Assembly: GCA_946401765.1 (NCBI GenBank)
Contig: CAMIVJ010000124.1
Span: forward strand, 1 to 7,468
Length of the DNA stretch: 7,468 nt
Source of the DNA: an uncultured bacterium
GTDB taxonomy: Bacteria > Verrucomicrobiota > Kiritimatiellia > RFP12 > UBA1067
Reading direction: 5' to 3'
Both the position numbers and the translations under genes were made by a program. Shown here piece after piece: positions 1-5,378 of the stretch; within the stretch, counting starts at the first letter, position 1, and each line of letters opens with the position of its first letter. The notes under the pieces are model-generated. The model was not told the origin of the DNA. It did no database searches and was given only the letters and a program-made list of their open reading frames with translations.

Positions 1-155
1 ACCGCGCCCCAAATGTTCGGACGCTTCGCCGCCATATACTCGTCGGCCTTCTCGCCCATCGGGGACGACGGCGTAATGGGATAGATGAACGCCACGTCGC
101 TGCAGGCGTAGGCAACTCGTGCGACCGCCAAATTGGCGTCGGTCATGGTTTTCAT
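1..155 (-). CDS. nifJ: Pyruvate:ferredoxin (flavodoxin) oxidoreductase, N-terminal fragment
   Basis: Only the first 51 codons are in the window; the rest lies beyond the left edge. The product would decarboxylate pyruvate to acetyl-CoA with reduction of ferredoxin, in the cytoplasm of an anaerobe. The translation begins MKTMTDANLAVARVAYA and continues with FIYPITPSSPMGEKADEY and NIWGA. This closely matches the start of single-chain PFOR domain I; the YPITPSS(P/T)MGE motif contributes to the pyruvate/thiamine-diphosphate site in the family. The start at 155 is preferred because MKTM(T/D)xN is the usual family start; a second ATG at 146 is possible. Shine-Dalgarno is weak (an AGAAAGAAAGA purine stretch upstream). 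The gene has its own promoter (216-244) and a ~54-nt leader with a hairpin. A separate-subunit enzyme cannot be excluded from this fragment. Confidence 0.87.
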   Translation of the reverse strand, partial: MKTMTDANLAVARVAYACSDVAFIYPITPSSPMGEKADEYMAAKRPNIWGA

Positions 156-178
156 GTCTGTCTCTGTCTTTCTTTCTA

Positions 179-197
179 CCGTCCACGCTACGGACGG
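179..197 (-). other. Hairpin in the 5' leader of the PFOR gene
   Basis: CCGTCC (179-184) and GGACGG (192-197) form a perfect 6-bp stem with a 7-nt loop. The hairpin lies in the predicted leader between the transcription start (about 209) and the start codon at 155. It could stabilise the mRNA or be a protein-binding site. Its function is not known, and a chance hairpin is possible in GC-rich DNA. Confidence 0.4.
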
Positions 198-215
198 CTT
201 TTCATAAATGCGTGT

Positions 216-244
216 ATTATATAAAAAACCGCATTCTCATTCAA
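216..244 (-). promoter_or_regulatory. Sigma70-type promoter of the PFOR gene
   Basis: Reading the minus strand, a perfect -10 box TATAAT (221 to 216) is preceded at 17 bp by TTGAAT (244 to 239), a 4-of-6 match to the -35 consensus. The spacer ends in a T-run. The -35 lies in a GCGCTTG context that recurs at other promoters in this window. Predicted start of transcription is near 209, giving a leader of about 54 nt. Confidence 0.75.
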
Positions 245-304
245 GCGCGATTAACTTCTAGTTGAAGACGCGGCCATGGCGGGTATGAAGCAATCTCTAC
301 TACT

Positions 305-325
305 GGCTTCGCCGACTGCGAAACC
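305..325 (-). terminator. Possible terminator hairpin after the DUF1080 gene
   Basis: On the minus strand, GGTTTCGC pairs with GCGAAGCC (8 bp, one G-U pair) around a 5-nt loop, 14 nt past the stop codon. No T-run follows, so it is not a canonical intrinsic terminator. It could be a 3'-end stabilising hairpin. No other obvious terminator was seen between this gene and PFOR. Confidence 0.35.
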
Positions 326-339
326 TGCACGCTCAAAAC

Positions 340-1938
340 CTAGAGCGGGCGAACAAGGATGCTCTTGTAGTCCGTTGGCGCGCTTTCGGACTGAATAGAG
401 ATCGTGCCGCCGCGCAGCAGAAGGTCACCGCCTGCCGCCTCGATGAGCTTCTTCGCAGTGCCGTCGCTTGGATCGTACTGCGGCCTGTCGTATTCGAGCA
501 CGGTCTTTCCGTCTATGCGGTGGATTATCTTCTCGCTACCCCGCACCTCCACCTCCACGGTGACCCAGGTGGAGGGATCGTATGTGGCGGAGGACGAATT
601 CAGGCCATGCGGCGTGTAGAGCTTGCCGTTCCTCTCGACGTTTGTGCCCGGCGTGCAGAGGTTGGCGGTGGAGCGGTTCTGCCCCTTATGCGCGCGGGCC
701 AGGAGCTGCACCTCGATGGAGACGGGGAATGGCTGGTCGACGGGCATCGATTCCGGAGTCTGGCCGTGCAGCATGATGCCGTTGTTGTAGTTGGCCCAGC
801 CCGCGCCGCCCTTGACCTGCGGCAGAGGCATGCGGTAGGTGGCGCGCAGGACGTAGTTGGAGAACGGACGGTTGTAGAAGAGATGCCCGTAGCGCTCGTT
901 GAAACCGTTGCTGTACAGGGGATCGTCATAGCGGCAGCAGAGAAGTCCGTCCAGAACGCGGAAGGTGTTGCCCGGATTCTCGCCGGCCCTGTAGCCGCGG
1001 ATCTTTGGCGTCCAGCCGTCGAGGTCGCGTCCATTGAAGAGATTGAGCCAGCGGGACGGGCGCCGGACAAGGTCGGCGGCCTGCGACGGGGTGACGTTGC
1101 TCATCTCGCTGCCGTTCCACGCCCAGCATTCGAGGCGGCACGAGTGGCCCGGCACCTTGACGCCGTTGACGTCCTTGCGCGCGAACGCGCGCATCACGCC
1201 GAAGACGGGGGACGATCCGGGCTCTCCGAAGCGGCTGGGCAAAAGGTCAAAGCCTGTGGAGAAGACCTGCGGAAGCGTCTTCACGAACTTGAGGTCCTTG
1301 GTGTACACGGCGATTCCCGGGAAACCCTTGGCGGGATAGAACGAGAAGAAGAGATGACGTCCGTCGGTCGCCATGGCCTGGATGCCGTGGTGCATGGAGA
1401 TGCCGGGATCGATCTCGACGACGTCGATGAGTTCGAGCGTGGACTCTTTCACGCGCACCACTTTGCATCCGCGGTGTGGAGGATCGCCGAACACGACACC
1501 CTCGCCCAGGTACAGGATGCCGTCCAGAGCGGTGATGCCGTCGAAGATCATCGGGAACTTCTTCTCGCGCAGGAGTTTGAGGTCCTTGTCGAAGACCTGC
1601 ACGATGCCGTGCTTGTCGGGCGAATCTTGGTTGGCCGGGGCGTTGGCCGCAACGGACGAGTAGAGGCGCCCGTCATGCCAGCATACGTCGCCGGTGTGGG
1701 ACGGCGCGGGCACATGCCCGAGAAGCTTGCCGGTGGCGAGGTCGAACTTCACCACGGCGTCGATGAGCCCGCAGTAGACGGCATCGTCGGAGATCGCAAT
1801 GCCCTGCACGTGGCCGTGCGCGCGGGCCGACTCGAAAGCGTCCTCTTCCGTCACGAAGAGAGGCAGCGTGGCAGCGGACGCATGAAGAAATGCAAAAGCC
1901 GCAGCTCCTGCACAGAGAATGAATGCCAGTTTTTTCAT
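340..1938 (-). CDS. Exported beta-propeller-like protein with C-terminal DUF1080 (3-keto-glycoside hydrolase/lyase-type) domain
   Basis: A 532-aa protein. Residues 1-23 form a Sec signal peptide (MKKLAF, a hydrophobic core, then HASA-A). Residues ~24-285 contain propeller-like strands such as GIAISDDAVYCG, VVKFDLATGKLLG and GIQAMATDGRHLFFSF. Residues ~297-532 match the DUF1080 family, with WLNLFNGRDLDGWTPK, then FRVLDGLL, NNGIMLHG, IEVQLL and WVTVEVEVRGSEKIIHRIDGKTV. Characterised DUF1080 members cleave 3-keto-glycosides by hydrolysis or elimination; the substrate here is unknown. The start at 1938 is chosen over the in-frame ATG at 2034 because it gives the signal peptide, while the upstream extension does not and runs through the promoter. 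No Shine-Dalgarno is visible and the -10 box is 7 nt from the ATG, so translation may be leaderless. The neighbouring sugar-isomerase-type gene fits a shared role in saccharide breakdown. The domain call is firm; the exact reaction is inferred. Confidence 0.88.
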   Translation of the reverse strand: MKKLAFILCAGAAAFAFLHASAATLPLFVTEEDAFESARAHGHVQGIAISDDAVYCGLIDAVVKFDLATGKLLGHVPAPSHTGDVCWHDGRLYSSVAANAPANQDSPDKHGIVQVFDKDLKLLREKKFPMIFDGITALDGILYLGEGVVFGDPPHRGCKVVRVKESTLELIDVVEIDPGISMHHGIQAMATDGRHLFFSFYPAKGFPGIAVYTKDLKFVKTLPQVFSTGFDLLPSRFGEPGSSPVFGVMRAFARKDVNGVKVPGHSCRLECWAWNGSEMSNVTPSQAADLVRRPSRWLNLFNGRDLDGWTPKIRGYRAGENPGNTFRVLDGLLCCRYDDPLYSNGFNERYGHLFYNRPFSNYVLRATYRMPLPQVKGGAGWANYNNGIMLHGQTPESMPVDQPFPVSIEVQLLARAHKGQNRSTANLCTPGTNVERNGKLYTPHGLNSSSATYDPSTWVTVEVEVRGSEKIIHRIDGKTVLEYDRPQYDPSDGTAKKLIEAAGGDLLLRGGTISIQSESAPTDYKSILVRPL

Positions 1939-1945
1939 GGCGCCA

Positions 1946-1975
1946 ATTATACCAGATTTCCCCTCGCCGCAACAA
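1946..1975 (-). promoter_or_regulatory. Extended -10 promoter predicting a leaderless DUF1080 mRNA
   Basis: On the minus strand there is a perfect TATAAT (1951 to 1946) preceded by TGG, making an extended -10 (TGnTATAAT). TTGTTG (1975 to 1970) lies 18 bp upstream in a CGCGCTTG context. Normal spacing places the transcription start at about 1939, next to the start codon at 1938, leaving essentially no 5' leader. Confidence 0.72.
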
Positions 1976-2023
1976 GCGCGATCTTGGCAGAGGCAACTGC
2001 GGAATGGATTGGAGATTATGCGA

Positions 2024-2044
2024 ATGGCATGCAATCAATGCCAT
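2024..2044. repeat. 7-bp perfect inverted repeat (possible operator or 3' hairpin)
   Basis: ATGGCAT (2024-2030) and ATGCCAT (2038-2044) are exact inverted copies separated by 7 bp, which puts their centres 14 bp apart. Further copies of the half-site follow (AATGCCA at 2045-2051 and AATGGCA at 2055-2061), so alternative pairings exist. The site lies ~50-70 bp upstream of the DUF1080 promoter and past the end of the TIM-barrel gene. It could bind a regulator of the former or fold at the 3' end of the latter. Function is not known. Confidence 0.4.
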
Positions 2045-2071
2045 AATGCCACAGAATGGCAGGACTTGACA

Positions 2072-2178
2072 TGAAATGTTGCCATTGTTGCCAATATCCA
2101 GTTCCAGTGGCCAATCTCCAATTGGAAACTGGCAACCTTGGGTATTGGCAACATTTTCACATTGGCAACATCAACCCC
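2072..2178 (-). repeat. Palindromic dispersed repeat, copy 1 (107 bp)
   Basis: This block is about 95% identical to 3344-3449, with four or five substitutions and one 1-bp indel. It contains ATGTTGCCA (2076-2084) and inverted copies TGGCAACAT at 2147-2155 and 2163-2171. The central part pairs CCAGTTCC-type with GGAAACTGG-type arms, so the whole block can fold into a long imperfect hairpin. It ends 2 bp past the stop codon of the TIM-barrel gene, so it would form most of that gene's 3' untranslated region. It resembles a REP- or MITE-like element. It does not appear to code for protein. Confidence 0.85.
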
Positions 2179-2180
2179 TG

Positions 2181-3137
2181 TCAGCAGCGGCCCTTCGCCT
2201 TGAGGAAGTTGTAGGATGGGACAACCGCCGCATTGGGATCGTCGAAGTGGCGTTCGCACTCTACGACGTACCACTCGACCTTGTCGGCGTCAGATGCGAC
2301 GAAGAGCTTGTCCCAAGGCACCGGCACGGCGCCCGGCTTGCCGGGCTGGCCGAGGATGGCGTCGAACTCCTTGACTTCCTTGGCCATGCCGTTCTCCTTG
2401 GCATGGAGCGTGGGCGAACGGCCGGGATACTTCTTGTACTGCTCGCAGCAGTCTACGCCGGCGCAGGTGGACCAACCGACGTCCTGCTCCATGCAGACAT
2501 CCTTGGAGGTGTTCGAGAAGAAATAGTCCCAGAAGGACGTGCCGTCTAGAAGCTTGACCGTATGCTCCCACGTGTGATTGTGGAGGCCGATCTTGCAGCC
2601 CATCGTCTTCGCGACGGCCGCACCCTTGTTGTAGATGTCGGCAAGGCGCTTGGCGAAATCGTCGATTTCCTTTGAAGGCGTGCAGGGCTCGCCGCCTTGG
2701 CCCGTCGTCCACGTGCAGCCGGGCGGGAAGTTGCCCTCGCCGGGGCAGATGATGAGATTGTTGCCGTAGGAAAGCTCGAATTCGCACGTCTTCTTCATCA
2801 CCTCGGGATCAAACGTCCACTTCTTCGTGTCGAAGCCGAACTTGGAATTGGGCACGTGCGTACCGCATACCACAAGGCCGTTGGCGGCGAGCTGCTCCTT
2901 GAGCTTCTTCGCATCCCAGCCATGATAGCCTGCGAACTCAACGCCCTCGAAGCCGATTTTACGCACGTCGGCAAGTGTTTTCTCGAAACCAACCTTGTCG
3001 GTATAGGCGCCGAGCGAGTAGAGCTGGAGCGCTATCTTGCCATAGCGTGCAGTCTTGCAGCACGTGCAGCAGCAGCCTCCGGCAAGCGCCGAGGCACCGG
3101 CAAGCGCCGTTGTTTCCAGAAAGGTTCTACGAGTCAT
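2181..3137 (-). CDS. Tat-exported sugar phosphate isomerase/epimerase-like TIM-barrel protein
   Basis: A 318-aa protein of the xylose-isomerase-like/AP-endonuclease-2 TIM-barrel superfamily. It opens with a twin-arginine signal (MTRRTFLETTALAGASALAGG), so it is probably exported folded, consistent with a metal cofactor. Next comes CCCTCC (residues 22-27); C22 could be a lipoprotein cysteine, though LAGGC is a weak lipobox. Barrel landmarks are LQLYSLG (38-44), FEGVEFAGYHG (63-73, E67), GLHNHTWEH (184-192), MEQDVGW (216-222), TLHAKENG (243-250) and WYVVECE (289-295). H186/H188, E217/D219, H245 and E293 are candidate metal and catalytic residues. Relatives often neighbour DUF1080 genes; some act on 3-keto sugars or 3-keto-glycals. 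The start at 3137 has AGGAG six nt upstream (3148-3144) and exposes the Tat motif; the upstream ATG at 3170 does not. Seventeen cysteines is unusually many. Substrate and reaction are unknown. Confidence 0.88.
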   Translation of the reverse strand: MTRRTFLETTALAGASALAGGCCCTCCKTARYGKIALQLYSLGAYTDKVGFEKTLADVRKIGFEGVEFAGYHGWDAKKLKEQLAANGLVVCGTHVPNSKFGFDTKKWTFDPEVMKKTCEFELSYGNNLIICPGEGNFPPGCTWTTGQGGEPCTPSKEIDDFAKRLADIYNKGAAVAKTMGCKIGLHNHTWEHTVKLLDGTSFWDYFFSNTSKDVCMEQDVGWSTCAGVDCCEQYKKYPGRSPTLHAKENGMAKEVKEFDAILGQPGKPGAVPVPWDKLFVASDADKVEWYVVECERHFDDPNAAVVPSYNFLKAKGRC

Positions 3138-3220
3138 GTTTTTCTCCTTTGTTGTTGACGACTTGAACAAGAACTCCCAACCAGGCCAGCGTCGCGATAT
3201 GGTCAGGTGACGATGAAGAT

Positions 3221-3226
3221 ATTATA
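3221..3226 (-). promoter_or_regulatory. Candidate -10 box for the TIM-barrel gene
   Basis: A perfect TATAAT reads on the minus strand from 3226 to 3221, preceded by TTTGC. The hexamer at 17-bp spacing (GTGCAG, 3249 to 3244) is a poor -35, so the promoter may be weak or activator-dependent. The predicted leader is about 77 nt. The rest of the 334-bp gap (3138-3471) holds the elements at 3319-3331, 3344-3449 and 3453-3465. Confidence 0.5.
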
Positions 3227-3318
3227 GCAAAGCCGTCCGCGTTCTGCACGAAGAAAGATAGCCGAGCGCATAAACCGCAGATTTTGTCAGGAGGATTCTA
3301 CCACGGAAGGCACAGAAA

Positions 3319-3331
3319 CGTGCTTCGCACG
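3319..3331. repeat. Short perfect hairpin CGTGC-TTC-GCACG
   Basis: CGTGC (3319-3323) and GCACG (3327-3331) form a 5-bp stem with a 3-nt loop. It lies within non-coding sequence 12 bp outside the palindromic repeat, after an ACCACGGAAGGCACAGAAA stretch. Similar 'CCAC-GA-GGCACAGA' runs are common intergenic debris in PVC-group genomes, from memory only. No function can be assigned. Confidence 0.3.
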
Positions 3332-3343
3332 ACGCGGACATTG

Positions 3344-3449
3344 TGAAATGTTGCCATTGTTGCCAGTATCCAGTTCCAATGGCCAATCTCCAATTGGAAA
3401 CTGGCAACATTGGTATTGGCAACATTTTCACATTGGCAACATTAACCCC
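3344..3449 (-). repeat. Palindromic dispersed repeat, copy 2 (106 bp)
   Basis: The second copy of the element at 2072-2178, in the same orientation and again just past a minus-strand stop codon (22 bp from 3472). An outer stem pairs GTGAAATGTTGCCA (3343-3356) with TGGCAACATTTTCAC (3417-3431; one bulge). An inner stem pairs TGTTGCCAGT (3358-3367) with ACTGGCAACA (3400-3409) exactly, and a TTCCAATGG/CCAATTGGAA arm closes the tip. TGGCAACAT also recurs directly at 3402, 3417 and 3434. A role as 3'-end structure, terminator or mobile REP/MITE relic is inferred. Confidence 0.85.
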
Positions 3450-3452
3450 AAC

Positions 3453-3465
3453 GGGGACAGTCCCC
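3453..3465. repeat. GGGGAC-A-GTCCCC palindrome next to repeat copy 2
   Basis: A perfect 6-bp inverted repeat around a single A, 7 bp before the SUMF1-like gene's stop codon on the other side. As RNA, the innermost pairs would open into a small loop. Such GGGGAC/GTCCCC palindromes resemble short REP hairpins. Copy 1 lacks it, so it is probably separate from the 106-bp repeat or was lost there. Confidence 0.5.
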
Positions 3466-3471
3466 TTCACT

Positions 3472-5067
3472 TCACCTTGCCATTACGCGGAAACTTCTGT
3501 CGGAGAACGGATTGCACATGTTGGTTCCAGCCCTCTTGACGACGCCGTTGAGCCCGCAGTTGTCGCACTGAGTGCCGTTGACAGTGCCCACGGGATCGAC
3601 GCCCGACATCTTGGGACGAAAATCCAGCGTCCGCTCCCACATTTTGCCTATGGTGTCATAGACGCCCCAGTCATTTGGCTGAGTTCGGCACCGGCTCATC
3701 GCCTCGTCGCCGTCGCCAAGATACGACTCCGTCTTCGTTCCGGCGCGGCTGGCATACTCCCACTGCGCGGACGTGGGAAGATCGAACCGCAGACCTGTCC
3801 TCGCCGAGAGCCGCCCCATGAAGCTCGCCTCTTCAACCTTGTGCGAACCATCCGGCGACGCCTCCACGTTCATTCCGCGCACATCACCCCAGCCCACGTT
3901 GAACACCGGCGCCGAATCGTTCTTCTTCTGCTCTGGCCTCTCCCCCATCACCAGTTCCCACTGCTTCTGCGAGACCGCAAAGACGCCAATGTAGAAATCT
4001 CTGGATATCGAGTATCTGCCAAGCGGATCCTCGCCAGCCGGTATTCGCCGCAGAACAAGCTTCTTTGTCTTGCATTCTTTGGGCCAGGTAGGCCTCGGTT
4101 CGGACTCAAGATAGGCAACCGGATACGACATCGCCTTTGGACCGCGCGAAAGGTCTATGACGCAATATGCCTTTCGGCCATTCGTGTTTGATCCCGCCAT
4201 GGAAGAAACGTCGTTGCCGTGCGTGGCTGAATGCTCTTCCTGTGCCGCATCGGCAGCAGGCGCGTCAGCGGCTCCGACCGTGGCCTGAACATCCGCGATG
4301 CGCTTCTCTGCAAGGTTTCGCTTGAGCCCTGTGAGGGATCCGTCCTTCAGAGCCACGCCGTACCATGCTACGGCATGCCGCTGAAACGCCGTGATGCCAT
4401 TACGATCCTTTGCTCCAGGATATGTCCACCAGAAGTCCGCCACTTCGGCGGACGTCATGGCGCCACTTGAATCTTTCTCGCACTTCGCCACGCGCCCAAC
4501 CTTGCCGTCCATCTTCGCGAACTCGTCAATGGCGCGTTTCCAGTCGCCGAGCAGAGCATGGCATTCGGCAAGGCGGGCCCGCTTTTGGGGATTGTCCGTC
4601 TTGGCGAGACTCTTTTCCAGAATCGGCACCTCGCGGCGGCAGCTGACGAGGCGTCGAGCGTCGTCAAGCATTCCGTGAAGTTTCTTGCCTTCAGAGGGCT
4701 GCATCATCCGAACGGCGCGCGAAATGACGTCCACATCAAAGTCCGGCGCCACATCTTTCACGGAGGCATGCAGCTTCGCAAGCGCCGATTCTATGGCTGC
4801 GGGATCTCCTCCTCTTGCGAAGTGGAACACCGCGCCTCGCACAAGCAGCAGCCTGGCGGCATCGGTCTCGGCGGAATCGACGAGCTCCATGGCCTTCTTC
4901 CCCACCTGCACATGCGTGAGCCGTCCGGCCTTCTGCTCGGCCACCGAACCTGACATAAGCTCCGTGACCACGCTGCGCGCTTCGGCATATTCCCTTTCGG
5001 TCGGCATCGCCGCCGCCATGAAAACGATGACGAGCATTTCGCTCAACACCGCCAATTTCAGATTCAT
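3472..5067 (-). CDS. Exported PVC-type repeat protein with compact SUMF1/formylglycine-generating-enzyme-like domain
   Basis: A 531-aa protein. Residues 1-20 form a signal peptide (MNLKLAVLSEMLVIVFMAAA). Residues ~22-260 are mostly helical and include the planctomycete/verrucomicrobial-style module: LGDWKRAIDEFAKM (173-186), then ADFWWTYPG (210-218) and HAVAWYGVALKDGSLTGLKRNLAEKRI (231-257). A low-complexity Ala/Ser linker follows (~264-295). The C-terminal SUMF1-type domain (~335-531) shows VLRRIPAGEDPLG, FYIGVFAVSQKQWELVMG, PVFNVGWGDV, GLRFDLPTSAQWEYASRAGT, NDWGVYDTIGKMWE and SDRSFRVM. It is ~200 residues against ~260 usual; the loop before NDWGVYD and the segment after KRAGTNMC are shortened. 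C518 aligns with the first FGE active-site cysteine, but the second is missing, so sulfatase activation is doubtful and a binding role is more likely. No sulfatase gene is in the window. Function is unknown. The start at 5067 is set by AAGGA 8 nt upstream. Confidence 0.85.
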   Translation of the reverse strand: MNLKLAVLSEMLVIVFMAAAMPTEREYAEARSVVTELMSGSVAEQKAGRLTHVQVGKKAMELVDSAETDAARLLLVRGAVFHFARGGDPAAIESALAKLHASVKDVAPDFDVDVISRAVRMMQPSEGKKLHGMLDDARRLVSCRREVPILEKSLAKTDNPQKRARLAECHALLGDWKRAIDEFAKMDGKVGRVAKCEKDSSGAMTSAEVADFWWTYPGAKDRNGITAFQRHAVAWYGVALKDGSLTGLKRNLAEKRIADVQATVGAADAPAADAAQEEHSATHGNDVSSMAGSNTNGRKAYCVIDLSRGPKAMSYPVAYLESEPRPTWPKECKTKKLVLRRIPAGEDPLGRYSISRDFYIGVFAVSQKQWELVMGERPEQKKNDSAPVFNVGWGDVRGMNVEASPDGSHKVEEASFMGRLSARTGLRFDLPTSAQWEYASRAGTKTESYLGDGDEAMSRCRTQPNDWGVYDTIGKMWERTLDFRPKMSGVDPVGTVNGTQCDNCGLNGVVKRAGTNMCNPFSDRSFRVMAR

Positions 5068-5075
5068 TTGCGCCA

Positions 5076-5080
5076 TCCTT
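5076..5080 (-). promoter_or_regulatory. Ribosome-binding site that sets the SUMF1-like start at 5067
   Basis: AAGGA on the minus strand (5080 to 5076) abuts and overlaps the first in-frame ATG (5076-5074), which is too close to serve it. It is 8 nt from the ATG at 5067. The second ATG is therefore the likelier start, and it also gives a cleaner signal peptide. Confidence 0.7.
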
Positions 5081-5176
5081 TCGATAAACCAAAAGTGGAC
5101 ACCGCGAAACAGCGTCCTCTCTTATTCACGTTCCATCCGACAATTGCCTGCATCCTTGCAGAACAACATCACAGGC

Positions 5177-5205
5177 AGTATAGCAAATCATTCCCCGCGC
5201 GACAA
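5177..5205 (-). promoter_or_regulatory. Sigma70-type promoter of the SUMF1-like gene
   Basis: On the minus strand, TATACT (5182 to 5177) lies 17 bp from TTGTCG (5205 to 5200), in the same GCGCTTG context as the PFOR and DUF1080 promoters. The predicted leader is about 100 nt and contains a small CTGCA/TGCAG hairpin (5148-5161). The left end of the insertion sequence begins 16 bp upstream of this -35 box. Confidence 0.65.
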
Positions 5206-5221
5206 GCGCGTTCTCCTTTCT

Positions 5222-5242
5222 GGAGGTTCCCCAATTTTTTCG
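5222..5242 (+). repeat. Left terminal inverted repeat of the IS
   Basis: The first 18 bases match the complement of the right end exactly; the last part differs by one extra T. This is the expected transposase-binding end. Confidence 0.85.
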
Positions 5243-5268
5243 TGGCTGGCGAGACGCCCCCGCGCCGA

Positions 5269-5286
5269 GCGCGACTTTCATCGCGC
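5269..5286 (+). repeat. GCGCGA/TCGCGC hairpin inside the left end of the IS
   Basis: A perfect 6-bp stem (5269-5274 with 5281-5286) and a 6-nt loop, upstream of the transposase promoter. It may impede transcription entering from outside, or bind transposase or host factors. It lacks a T-run. Confidence 0.35.
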
Positions 5287-5310
5287 CGCTTCCGGGCTGC
5301 GGGGCAAAAA

Positions 5311-5378
5311 GGTGTCGCCTCTCCTGGATGATCTTCGCTATAATACGAAGTCCTTACACAAACAAGCGAGGCGACGCC
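5311..5378 (+). promoter_or_regulatory. Inverted repeat able to hide the transposase ribosome-binding site in read-through RNA
   Basis: GGTGTCGCCTC (5311-5321) can pair with GAGGCGACGCC (5368-5378): 11 consecutive pairs, one of them U-G. The right arm contains the GAGG ribosome-binding site and ends directly against the ATG at 5379. The left arm is upstream of the element's own -10 box and so is absent from its own transcript (start ~5351). A nested CTTCG/CGAAG stem (5333-5337 with 5346-5350) brackets the -10 box. This layout matches the read-through protection known from IS10 and IS50; function here is inferred. Confidence 0.65.
5339..5344 (+). promoter_or_regulatory. -10 box of the transposase promoter
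   Basis: A perfect TATAAT, 35 bp before the start codon. No hexamer close to TTGACA is found at 16-18 bp, so the promoter is probably weak, as is common for transposase genes. Transcription would start near 5351. Confidence 0.55.

Noticed and set aside
520..2046. A 508-codon open frame on the plus strand, antisense to the DUF1080 gene
   Set aside because: It is a GC-driven shadow: its translation has no family-like motifs, while the minus frame shows a signal peptide and clear DUF1080 motifs.
2072..3449. A CRISPR or iteron array based on the recurring TGGCAACAT motif
   Set aside because: The motif occurs only two or three times per block at uneven spacing of 15-17 bp, within a palindrome. 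There are no regular spacers, and no replication or Cas genes nearby.
2035..3470. Small minus-strand frames (2035-2274 and 3222-3470) translating the palindromic repeats
   Set aside because: Their similarity comes only from the DNA repeat. They differ in frame context and ends, and have no convincing ribosome-binding site.
3343..4191. A 282-codon plus-strand frame starting inside repeat copy 2
   Set aside because: It has no recognisable motifs and is antisense to the SUMF1-like coding region.
2181..5067. A single operon of the SUMF1-like, TIM-barrel and DUF1080 genes
   Set aside because: Gaps of 242 and 334 bp contain -10 boxes and large hairpin repeats. Read-through is possible, but a shared operon is not supported.
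5328..5378. Upstream in-frame ATG for the transposase
   Set aside because: It overlaps the sequence around the -10 box and lies upstream of the predicted transcript start; the ATG at 5379 has a well-placed GAGG.
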